In this document: piece after piece, positions 38,301-47,600 of the stretch
How positions within the stretch are numbered: the stretch's first letter is position 1
How the letters are laid out: each line of letters starts with the position of its first letter
Position numbers and translations under genes: made by a program
Notes under the pieces: model-generated
What the model was told of the DNA's origin: nothing
What the model saw: the letters and a program-made list of their open reading frames with translations, nothing else
Database searches by the model: none
NCBI RefSeq assembly: GCF_001418685.1
Contig: NZ_LIVM01000014.1
Coordinates: 1 to 60,206 of the forward strand
Reading direction: 5' to 3'
DNA: 60,206 bases
From: Apibacter mensalis
GTDB lineage: Bacteria > Bacteroidota > Bacteroidia > Flavobacteriales > Weeksellaceae

Positions 38301-38972
38301 TTATTTATAACTTGGGAAATTTTCAACCAGTTCTATATCATCAATTCTAAATCCTCGATCATTATTTGCTGCTTCACTAATAAATTCTAAGGTGGAAATT
38401 TCTTTAACTATTTTATCAGGGATTCGAATCATTACTCCCCTGTATTTGTTTTTATTGTTGAAGGCATTTAATTCAATATCAGGCATGGAAAGCTCTATCT
38501 CATTAAATTTTATTTTTAGCTTGTTTATATTGGAAATATCATCCGAATTATAAATATTTGCATTGAAATTATATCTCAATACTATGTTTTTTCGATTTCC
38601 TAAATGAATATTACTTATGATTAACGACGACTTTTTGTTTGCAGGAAACCATATGAAAAGCTCTTTTTTAGCGATTTCACTGGAACCGTTTAGCTTTCTT
38701 ATATCAGCCAGTTCATATGGATCTGAATAAAAAGCTCCTTCTGCTTCTCCATCAAAATTAGCAGCAGCAGATATTTTAGGCCATGGACTTGAAATAATCA
38801 TTCCCCCCTTAATTTTACTTACTTTGTTAAAAGTTTCTTTAAAAAAACCGCTTGGTGGTACCGGTGGTATTGAATAATCATCATTATTTACGCAAGAAAT
38901 AAGAGACAGTTCAACTACCACTATTGTAATTAGTTGGAAAAATATATATTTTAACTTCATCACTATATTCAT
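38301..38972 (-). CDS. Lipoprotein related to the C-terminus of the upstream DUF5689 protein
   Basis: The 223-residue protein has a lipoprotein signal ending LSLISCVNNDDYS. Its body (FFKETFNKVSKIKG ... ADIRKLNG ... LFIWFPANKKSSLIISNIHLG ... GFRIDDIELVE) is a diverged copy of the last ~170 residues of the neighbouring lipoprotein, so it is that beta-sandwich domain alone without DUF5689. The start overlaps the upstream stop by one base, so the two are translationally coupled. It is probably exposed at the outer membrane as part of the TonB-receptor locus. Function unknown. Confidence 0.7.
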   Translation of the reverse strand: MNIVMKLKYIFFQLITIVVVELSLISCVNNDDYSIPPVPPSGFFKETFNKVSKIKGGMIISSPWPKISAAANFDGEAEGAFYSDPYELADIRKLNGSSEIAKKELFIWFPANKKSSLIISNIHLGNRKNIVLRYNFNANIYNSDDISNINKLKIKFNEIELSMPDIELNAFNNKNKYRGVMIRIPDKIVKEISTLEFISEAANNDRGFRIDDIELVENFPSYK

Positions 38973-40300
38973 TAATCTTCCAATTGTATGTTATCTATCC
39001 TAATTCCTTTTTTATTTTTACTTGCTGATCCAAAAAATTCAATTTTTTGGGTACCATCGGGAATTGCTATTCGCACGGTATAAAAAGTATTTTTATTATT
39101 ACTTACATCTAAAGCAATATGAGGAAGCTCTATTTCGATATCATTGCATTTCAATATTAAATCATCCACATATCCAATATCGAATGAATTAAATATACCT
39201 ACATTGAGTTTAAAAGATAAGGTCATTTGTTTATGTCCGGACGTATTTATATGATCTATAAGTAACGATGCATTAGTTTTTGCCGGAAGCCATACTAAAG
39301 GATTGGGAAATGATACTCCTGAAGTTCTTATATCGGCTTTTCCGTAACGATCATTATAAGTAACCGGTTGAGAATTATCAAAGCCTATTGCATTATTAAT
39401 TTTAGGCTTGGATGGCACATCAGAAACTTTATTAAAGGTTTCAATAAAAAAAGGTTGGGTTGTTGGAAAATCTTTGACGTCATCTATTGTTCTTATTATT
39501 AATCTATAGGTCTTATACATTCCATCATATCGAGTCATTATACCTCTCAATTTACCTTCACCATAAGGAATTTTATATCCCGAAAAAGACGCATAATTAC
39601 TTACAGGAACCGCAAAATAATTGAGGTTCATAGTATTTATCTGATTGTCTGTACTTGAATGGTTTCTTACAAATGTTTTACCCGGCTCGTTAAATTCTAC
39701 TCCGCTAATTTCAACCAAAGTACACAAATATTTTTCATTATTATTGATCTCTTTCACGGTTAATAATTTGCCGGATGCATTTGTTTTAATAACCAATTCT
39801 TCTTCATTTTTTTTGTCTTTACCCAACACAATATTTGAATTCATAATAGAGGGTGTTATTGGATCGACCACATATTTTTTCGGTTGTGTGGGAAGCAGAC
39901 CTATCTGCACCATGCCATTTTGCTTTCCATAACATAAATTGTCCAGTTTAATATATATTTTAGATCCTAAGGGATAATCCGTGTATAAACTGGATTTATT
40001 GATGCTTAACATGATACCTTGAGATCCATCTTCAGTAACTACAAATAAATTTTTATATACATTTCCTGCATGATCAGAAGAAATCACATATCCTTCTAAA
40101 ACCTCCCCATTGGAAAAGGCACGTGCTTCTACTCCATTTTTTCCTGTAAAAACGGGAGCTGTTTTTAAAAGATAGGGTATATCAAGCGTCGCACCTATTA
40201 CTTGTCCTTGATTTACCGGAGGATCTTTATAGTCATCATCATGTACACAGGACATGAGAAACCATGAGGTAATAATAAATAACATAGTATTTTTAATCAT
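38972..40300 (-). CDS. DUF5689 domain lipoprotein
   Basis: The 442-residue protein has a lipoprotein signal (FLMSCVHDDDYKDPP), a DUF5689 domain (residues about 60-290: EGYVISSDHAGNVYKNLFVV, GSKIYIKLDNL, RTIDDVKDFP, an OB-fold-like module found beside secreted nucleases), and a C-terminal beta-sandwich (FFIETFNKVSDVPS ... KGIRIDNIQLED) shared with the next lipoprotein. Its gene follows the TonB receptor by 37 bases. It is probably a surface-exposed partner of that receptor, analogous in position to SusD, but it is not SusD-like in sequence. Confidence 0.82.
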   Translation of the reverse strand: MIKNTMLFIITSWFLMSCVHDDDYKDPPVNQGQVIGATLDIPYLLKTAPVFTGKNGVEARAFSNGEVLEGYVISSDHAGNVYKNLFVVTEDGSQGIMLSINKSSLYTDYPLGSKIYIKLDNLCYGKQNGMVQIGLLPTQPKKYVVDPITPSIMNSNIVLGKDKKNEEELVIKTNASGKLLTVKEINNNEKYLCTLVEISGVEFNEPGKTFVRNHSSTDNQINTMNLNYFAVPVSNYASFSGYKIPYGEGKLRGIMTRYDGMYKTYRLIIRTIDDVKDFPTTQPFFIETFNKVSDVPSKPKINNAIGFDNSQPVTYNDRYGKADIRTSGVSFPNPLVWLPAKTNASLLIDHINTSGHKQMTLSFKLNVGIFNSFDIGYVDDLILKCNDIEIELPHIALDVSNNKNTFYTVRIAIPDGTQKIEFFGSASKNKKGIRIDNIQLED

Positions 40301-40337
40301 ATTTATTTTTAAAATTTATCATTTATCCTATTAATAA

Positions 40338-43133
40338 TTAAAATTTTAATGAAACATTGATGAAATATGATCTGCCCCTATCGTAAAACAACATATTATC
40401 AAAAAGTGGATATGCCAACGATTTGTCATTTTCTAATTGTTCATAATTAGAGTTTCTTCCTTGTTCAAATGAACCGGTAACATAACCTCTTTCATTTAAA
40501 ATATTATTTATCGAAGCATTCAGACTCAGTATATACTTACCCACTTTTATCGATTTGCCTATATTTGCGTTTACCATAAAAACATCTTGAAACTGCTTTT
40601 GTTTTAATACTGATTTTACATTTTTAGGAGTAATATCCTCATAAGGAAAAGCATCATCTTTCATTATAAAGTTTTGGGTTCTTGACAGTGAAGATACATT
40701 TGAATAAATATCTTGTAGAAAATTGCTGCTGATACCTGCCCACCAATATTGGGGCGAATAATATCTTATTGCTACAGTATATGCTTTTTGAGGAGTTCCG
40801 GTTATCTTATAGTTCTTCATGTAAGAAGATCCATAATCATGTATTCCGGGTGAATTATCACTAAGTATATATAAATTGGGATTATTTTTATAAGAATATT
40901 GTCCCAGGGAAGCTATCCCGGATAAGGTTATAGAAGGTGTTAGCTTCCAATCTAAACCTAGTTCACCTCCTAAAAATTCCTTTTCAGTTCCTGTTAAAAC
41001 TTCTGAAACAAACGCATCTTGGCTTTCTTCCAAACTTACACCTTTAGCATAATAACGACTGATTTCTACAGCATTTTTTATTTTTGTATAATATCCTGTT
41101 ATTCTGGCTTTCATAACAGGGGATTTTACAACATAGGTTAAATCGTTTGTATTTATTCTTTGGTTAGATAAAGTAGGAATTATATCGTTGTTCAATCGAG
41201 AATTTACAAAAATTTCATCTAATGTGGGTGAAGATTCAAAATAGGCTGAATTAAGGATCATAAAGTTTCTTCCATTAATCTTATAGATAATCCCTGTTCG
41301 TAGTCCCAACTCAATAAAATTTGCCTTGTCGGACCTTCCATACGAATTATTCGGATATAATCCATGTTTAAATTTCCCATCTCTATAAGCCTCATTCCAT
41401 CCGAATAAAAACGATACTGCCACCTCCCACCGGTTTACAGTTAATCTAGAAGTAGCATTTCCTGTGAATTCTTGTCTAAACAGTTGGTAATCATATTCCG
41501 TTTTGTCTCCTTTCCTAGCTACACTTCCTGGTTTTAGGTAATTATAATCATTGGCTGATGAAATTGACCCATCTCCCTTTATAAATGAACTTTTATTTAC
41601 TGCAAAATCAGCACCCAATAAATCATTTACCTCTCTATAATTGTTTGAAACTAAATTTTGATAATTAATATTGAAAAATAATTTCCAATTATCGTTCAAA
41701 AAAGTTTGTAAATGAGTGGCAGCGTTAAAGGTTTTATCCTTAATAATATCATCAACCAAAAAGTATGAAGCTCTTCTACCTAATTGTCCGCTATATGGAT
41801 CTTGGTAGGTAGGAGCATGATTGTTGGCTTTATATAATTGGTCCCAGTTGAGTTGAGTTATAGCAAGGTCATTATTTTCCCAAGCATGAAGACTATGTTC
41901 ATATTCAGATAAATTTCCTTGACTAAGCCAATAACTTGGTAAATTTTTATAATAAGTAGGTGAAGGACTATCTGCTTCATATCTGTTTAAGCGAGAGCTT
42001 TTATTATATCCAAACTGATAAGAAGCAGTAGTGGTCACCTTGGATTGATCACTTAAATTCCAATAATGGGTAAACATAACTATCGGCTCAAAAATCCTTT
42101 TTACTCTTTCGTTTCTTTTCTCCCTATCTTGCCAACCCCAATATGAATTATAATTTTTTCCTCTCAAGTCGTATACTTCTTGTGTATTGGGGCTCATTCC
42201 GGTTCTTCTTGCAGGAGATCCGAATGTAGTTAAATTCAGTTTGTGCTTATCATTAATTTTTTTTTCTATTGATGTAAAATAGGCATATGAATCGTTATAG
42301 GTTCCATCAATTACTCCCTCTTCCATCCATCTTCTGGAACCCGAAAAAGTAAATGCCCAACCTGAAGGAAGCATTCCGGAGGAGTATGTGGTCATAACTC
42401 TGTGTTGGTACGTACGATTGGAAAAAGAATAGGTAAACTGGAACCCTTTCCTGTAAGAAGAAGAACGAGTATCATAATAAGTGGTTCCTCCCAGGTTGCT
42501 AAAAGAATAATTAGAAATGTTGTTATTTTCTGCTAATTCGTAAGGATAACGCACTACGTTGTTTAAGCCGCCCCAATTCCCAAAATCAGGTTTACCTGTA
42601 CGATTTTTGGACATCGGGATTCCATTAAACATAATATTTGCATAACTGTTATCAATTCCCCTTACTTTGAACCAGTAAGAGCCTAATTCGAATGAAGCTG
42701 TTTTAGAAAACACATCTTGGGAAGATTGTAATAAACTAATTCCTGACTGTAGTAGAGAGCTCTCATCATCCGATGAAAAATCATCTTCTGTTAGAGTTAT
42801 GATACCTTCGTCTTCTTGGGACGGATTGTATTCTAATTTAATGTTACCTAAATCTTTTTTCAACTCCCCAGGAGAGACTTTTATCGTAAGAGTCATCGGT
42901 ACATAGCCTACTCTATTAATGATTATTAGATAGGTTCCGGCAGCCACATCTTTAAATTGAAAATATCCTACTCGATCGGATACAGACTGTATCGTGCCCT
43001 CTTCTCCTAAGCTTACGACAGTCTGGTCTAAGGGCTTATCCTGTTCTCCTTTGAGATAGCCGTAAATCATAGATTGCGCAAATAGTACCTGATTTACAAA
43101 AAGTGCCCAATATAATAACTTAAATTTCATCAT
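40338..43133 (-). CDS. TonB-dependent outer-membrane receptor with carboxypeptidase-like N-terminal domain
   Basis: The 931-residue protein has a signal peptide (WALFVNQVLFAQS), a CarboxypepD_reg-like domain (residues about 24-105, VSDRVGYFQFKDVAAGTYLI), a plug-like region (about 130-220, YWFKVRGIDNSYANIMFNGI) and a long outer-membrane barrel ending in an aromatic Phe (FINVSLKF). It imports large ligands through the outer membrane using TonB energy. The two downstream lipoproteins and the divergent nuclease-family gene form a locus type that I associate with uptake of phosphate or nucleic-acid breakdown products in Flavobacteriia. The ligand is an inference. Confidence 0.9.
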   Translation of the reverse strand: MMKFKLLYWALFVNQVLFAQSMIYGYLKGEQDKPLDQTVVSLGEEGTIQSVSDRVGYFQFKDVAAGTYLIIINRVGYVPMTLTIKVSPGELKKDLGNIKLEYNPSQEDEGIITLTEDDFSSDDESSLLQSGISLLQSSQDVFSKTASFELGSYWFKVRGIDNSYANIMFNGIPMSKNRTGKPDFGNWGGLNNVVRYPYELAENNNISNYSFSNLGGTTYYDTRSSSYRKGFQFTYSFSNRTYQHRVMTTYSSGMLPSGWAFTFSGSRRWMEEGVIDGTYNDSYAYFTSIEKKINDKHKLNLTTFGSPARRTGMSPNTQEVYDLRGKNYNSYWGWQDREKRNERVKRIFEPIVMFTHYWNLSDQSKVTTTASYQFGYNKSSRLNRYEADSPSPTYYKNLPSYWLSQGNLSEYEHSLHAWENNDLAITQLNWDQLYKANNHAPTYQDPYSGQLGRRASYFLVDDIIKDKTFNAATHLQTFLNDNWKLFFNINYQNLVSNNYREVNDLLGADFAVNKSSFIKGDGSISSANDYNYLKPGSVARKGDKTEYDYQLFRQEFTGNATSRLTVNRWEVAVSFLFGWNEAYRDGKFKHGLYPNNSYGRSDKANFIELGLRTGIIYKINGRNFMILNSAYFESSPTLDEIFVNSRLNNDIIPTLSNQRINTNDLTYVVKSPVMKARITGYYTKIKNAVEISRYYAKGVSLEESQDAFVSEVLTGTEKEFLGGELGLDWKLTPSITLSGIASLGQYSYKNNPNLYILSDNSPGIHDYGSSYMKNYKITGTPQKAYTVAIRYYSPQYWWAGISSNFLQDIYSNVSSLSRTQNFIMKDDAFPYEDITPKNVKSVLKQKQFQDVFMVNANIGKSIKVGKYILSLNASINNILNERGYVTGSFEQGRNSNYEQLENDKSLAYPLFDNMLFYDRGRSYFINVSLKF

Positions 43134-43212
43134 CTTTCGGTAATTTCAAGAAGCTTTTTGAAACAAATGTAATTATTTCTTTTTAGTTTTGTTAATATAA
43201 AAAAACGAATAT

Positions 43213-44406
43213 ATGCGTATATTTTTAAAAAATAACTTGGTTTTTATTTTTTTATTGTTGATTATAACTCAAATTAAAGCACAAATACAATATAAATCAG
43301 CAACTATCATGTTTTATAATGTAGAAAACCTTTATGACACGATACAATCTGCAGATCTTATAAACGGCACCTTACTTCCTAATGACCCAAAGTATCAAAT
43401 AAGTGTACCCGAAAATGAAGCTTTAAAATCTGGATATGAAGTATATCGGGGGGAATTATCCTTCACTAAACTAAAAGGAAAAAAGGTGATCAGAAAACAT
43501 ATCCTAACAGATGAATTCCATTATAAGGGAACGAAGCGTTGGGATTCAAAAAAATATACGGAAAAAATTAACCATATCAGTCGGGTTATATCAGAAACAG
43601 GAAAATCTGAAACCCAATCTATGCCGGTAATTATCGGTTTATGTGAAATAGAAAATGAGCAGGTATTGCTAGATCTGTGCGAAGCCATCAAAAAAAAAGG
43701 TGACAATTATGGATTTATTCATCTTAACTCATTTGATGCCAGAGGAATAGACGTAGGCTTATTATATAACAAGATGAGATTTATTCCCCTAAATCGACAG
43801 AGGCTTTTTATTGACTTGCCCAGAGAGGATGGTTATAAAAATTATACGCGCGATATACTATTGGTCGAAGGTCTGTTAGACGGTGAAAAAATGTTTTTTT
43901 TGGTTAATCATTGGCCTTCCCGACGAGGAGGTGAACAAAAGAGTCTTCCGAACAGATTGGCAGCGGCAAACGTATTAAAGCAAGCAATGGACAGCCTTAT
44001 AAACATTAATCCTATGGCAAAAATAGTGGCTATGGGTGATTTTAATGATGACAGTAACAGTCCCAGCATTAAAAAGGGGTTAAATACTATATCTAAAAAA
44101 GAAAAGGTAACAGCAGGTACTTATTATAATCCCGCTGAAAATTTATTTAAGAAAGGGTTAGGAACTATTGCCTATCAAGATTCATTTAGCTTTTTTGATC
44201 AACAAATTATCTCTCCCGGACTAATTACTGACAAAGAAGGTTATCACTTTTATAAAATGAACGTGTTTGCTCCGCCTTATTTAGTTACTCAAGAGGGATT
44301 GTGGAAAGGCTACCCCTTTCGATCTTTTTCTAATGACAATTATACCGGCGGATATAGCGATCATTTTCCGGTTTATACTATACTTATTAAAAAAATTAAT
44401 AAGTAA
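43213..44406 (+). CDS. Secreted endonuclease/exonuclease/phosphatase-family protein
   Basis: The 397-residue protein has a signal peptide (FIFLLLIITQIKAQ) and an EEP (DNase I-like) fold. Catalytic landmarks are MFYNVENLYDT, IGLCEIENEQVLLDL with the metal Glu, VNHWPSRRGGEQKS with the first His, MGDFNDDSNSP and YSDHFPVY with the final Asp-His. It would act in the periplasm or outside the cell as a nuclease or phosphodiesterase. It diverges from the TonB receptor gene across an 80-base intergenic region, so the two may be co-regulated. Confidence 0.9.
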   Translation: MRIFLKNNLVFIFLLLIITQIKAQIQYKSATIMFYNVENLYDTIQSADLINGTLLPNDPKYQISVPENEALKSGYEVYRGELSFTKLKGKKVIRKHILTDEFHYKGTKRWDSKKYTEKINHISRVISETGKSETQSMPVIIGLCEIENEQVLLDLCEAIKKKGDNYGFIHLNSFDARGIDVGLLYNKMRFIPLNRQRLFIDLPREDGYKNYTRDILLVEGLLDGEKMFFLVNHWPSRRGGEQKSLPNRLAAANVLKQAMDSLININPMAKIVAMGDFNDDSNSPSIKKGLNTISKKEKVTAGTYYNPAENLFKKGLGTIAYQDSFSFFDQQIISPGLITDKEGYHFYKMNVFAPPYLVTQEGLWKGYPFRSFSNDNYTGGYSDHFPVYTILIKKINK

Positions 44407-44493
44407 TTATACTCTAATAATAAAATATCGTGATTAATTGCGCTTCATTAATATTGAAATACTACCAAATATATTAGTATAAAATTATTAAAA

Positions 44494-44573
44494 TAAAAAA
44501 GCGAGAAAATTCCCGCCTTTAATGTTGTTCACAACGGAATAATCCTTATTGTGAATTGCCTTCAAATTTTATT
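44494..44573 (-). ncRNA. tracrRNA of the type II-C system
   Basis: On the minus strand the anti-repeat AATTTGAAGGCAATTCACAA pairs with the repeat start (GTTGTGAATTGCTTTCAAAT) along about 21 positions with only G-U wobbles. It is followed by a GGATTATTCC hairpin, TTGTGAACAA, and the terminator hairpin GCGGGAATTTTCTCGC with a T run ending near 44494. The start is predicted from the -7 element at 44579-44586. It is transcribed away from cas9. The ends are predictions of about +/-10 bases. Confidence 0.85.
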
Positions 44574-44578
44574 TGTTA

Positions 44579-44586
44579 CAAATTTA
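44579..44586 (-). promoter_or_regulatory. Putative -7 element of the tracrRNA
   Basis: The minus strand reads TAAATTTG, an exact TAnnTTTG match six bases upstream of the predicted tracrRNA start. No ideal -33 element was found. Confidence 0.55.
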
Positions 44587-44688
44587 AAGAAAAGAAAACA
44601 ATAATTCATCATAAATATTCATTTTTTTTATTTCTAATTAATTTATACATTTATTCTTTTATATAATTACTAAAACCAAATAGATCAT

Positions 44689-47600
44689 ATGTCTTTTAAG
44701 AAAATTCTAGGCCTGGACGTAGGAGTTGCTTCGATTGGCTGGGCTGTTGTCCGCGAAAATGAAGAAAACCCTAATTTCAATACTATTACCAAATTAGGCG
44801 TGAGAGTAGTTCCTATAACGAGCGATGAAAAATTAAATTTTGAAAAAGGAAAGTCTATAACCTCTAATGCAGAAAGAACCCTAGCAAGAAGTTCTAGAAG
44901 AAATCTTCAACGGTTTAGGTTGAGAAGAAAAAACTTGATCGCTATATTACTACAAAACCAAATTATTACTCCTACCACTCCTCTGACAGAAAAAGGCAAA
45001 TTTACCACCTTCGAAACCTTAAAAATCCGAGCAAAAGCGACTAAAGAAAAAATAGAGCTAGAAGAATTGGCTAGGGTTTTACTTCATATTAATAAAAAGA
45101 GAGGATATAAAAGCAGCCGTAAAGTAAAAAATTCAGAAGATGGCAAGGCGATAGATGGAATGGAGGCCGCTAAGATATTATACGAAAACAAGTTAACTCC
45201 CGGGCAATATACTTACCAACTTTTAGAAAAGGGTAGTAATAAAATTCCTGATTTTTACTGTTCTGATTTGCAAATAGAATGGGAAGTAATATGGAATTTC
45301 CAAAAACAATTTTATCCCAATTTATTGACTGAAGATTTCAAGAAAGAACTGAAAGGAATAGGACAAAGGGCAACCGCAGCTTTATTTTTAAAAAAATATG
45401 GTATTTATACAGCCTTAAATAAAGGAAAAAGAGAAGAAAAAAAGCTCCAAGCCTATAAGTGGAGAAGTAAATCCGTTTCGGAAAAAATTCCCGTAGAAGA
45501 ATTGGCCTATGTTATAGCTGAAATAAACAGCCATATTACTAACTCGAGCGGATATTTGGGAACAATCAGTGATCGTAGTAAAGAACTGTATTTTAACCAA
45601 CAAACTATAGGTGAAAATCTTTATGCTCAAGTAGCTAAAAATACTCATGCGAAGTTAAAAAACCAGGTATTTCTACGTCAAGATTATTCCGCAGAATTTG
45701 AACAAATATGGGAAACTCAGGCGAAATTTCACCCTCAATTAACCCCTGAGCTAAAAAAAAAGATTCGTGATTCCATCATTTTCTACCAACGTAAACTTCG
45801 CTCTCAGAAAAGATTGATTAGTATTTGTGAATTTGAAAACCGGGAAATTGAAATTATTAAAAACGGAAAAAAGAAAAAGAAAAAAATTGGTTTAAAGGCT
45901 GCTCCTAAGTCTTCTCCCCTATTTCAAGAATTTAAGATATGGCAGGTACTTAACAATATTGTTATCAAACAAGAAGGAAAAGATCGACTGCTTACTTGGG
46001 AAGAAAAAGAATTGTTATTTACAGAACTGAATATAAAAGGCAATATATCCGGACAAAAAGCATTAGCCTTATTAAAATTATCCCCTAAAGATACCAAAAT
46101 AAATGTTACCATATTGGAGGGAAATCACACCCAGGAACAGCTTTACCGAGTTTACTTGAGAATTTTGGGAATGGAAGGATATGATGTTTTTGATCTTTTA
46201 AAAATACCGGAAAATCAAGATGAAATAAAACCGGCAGATAGTAAAATCTCTGCTGCAGAAATAAAAGAAACGGTAAAATCTGTCTTTAAAACTTGCTCCA
46301 TTTCCCCTTCTATTTTAGATTTTGACCCACTTCTTCCAAACCCGGAATTTGAAAATCAAAGCTCATATCAACTCTGGCATTTATTGTATTCCTACGAAGG
46401 AGACAGTTCGCCCTCCGGTAATGAAAAGCTCTTGGAACTGTTAAAAAATAAATTTGGATTTAAAAAGGAACACGCGTTACTATTAGCTTCAATCTCATAT
46501 ACTTATATATACGGAAACCTGAGCAGTAAGGCTATGCGAAAAATATATCCGTACAGTAAAGAAAATACCTATAGTGAGGCTTGTATGTTGGCAGGGTACA
46601 GACATTCTAAAAATGCCTTACCCCGTGAGGAATTGGTTAAGTACCAATTAAAAGATCGACTGGAAATCTTACCTAAAAATTCCTTGCGAAATCCTGTTGT
46701 GGAGAAAGTACTAAACCAACTGATTAATCTTGTAAATTCATTAATGGATGAATATGGAGCCTTTGATGAAATACGCCTTGAGATGGCAAGAGAACTCAAA
46801 AAAAATGCGAAAGAACGGGAAAAATGGTCAAAAAATATTGCAGACGCTACATCCCGGAACCAAAAACATGCAGAAATACTGAAAAAAGATTTTAAAATCT
46901 CTAATCCATCTAAGAACGATTTGATTCGCTACCGATTGTATTTAGAATTGAAAGCAAATGGCTATAATGATTTATATACCAATACATATATAGATATAAA
47001 TTATCTCTTTACCCATAGATACGACATAGACCATATCATTCCGCAATCCAAAGTTTTGGATGACAGCTTTTCCAATAAAGTTTTAGTTCCCCGACAGGCA
47101 AACCTTGAAAAAAGTAATTTAACTGCCTTTGATTATATATCCCACCAAGGAAAAGAAAAAGAAGAACACTATCTGAATGTGATTACAGAATTATATAAGA
47201 GAGGTTCTATCTCCGAAACAAAATATAAAAATTTACAAAAAAAAGGAAATGAGATAGGAGAAGGATTTATAAACAGAGATTTAAAGAATACTCAATATAT
47301 TGTCAGAAAAGCTCGGGAAATACTTTCTTTAATTACTCCCAATGTGGTTACCACTACCGGGGAAATTACCGCCAAATTGCGTAAAGATTGGAATTTAATC
47401 AATAGTATGAAAGAATTGAATATGGATAAGTTCCGTAACGCCAGACTCACGGAATTGGTTGAAAATTCCAGAGGAGAGAAAAAAGAGATTATTATCGACT
47501 GGAACAAACGGAATGATCAGCGTCATCATGCCATAGATGCCTTAGTCGTTGCTTTCACAACCCGTAATCATGTTCAATATTTAAACTATATGAACGCACG

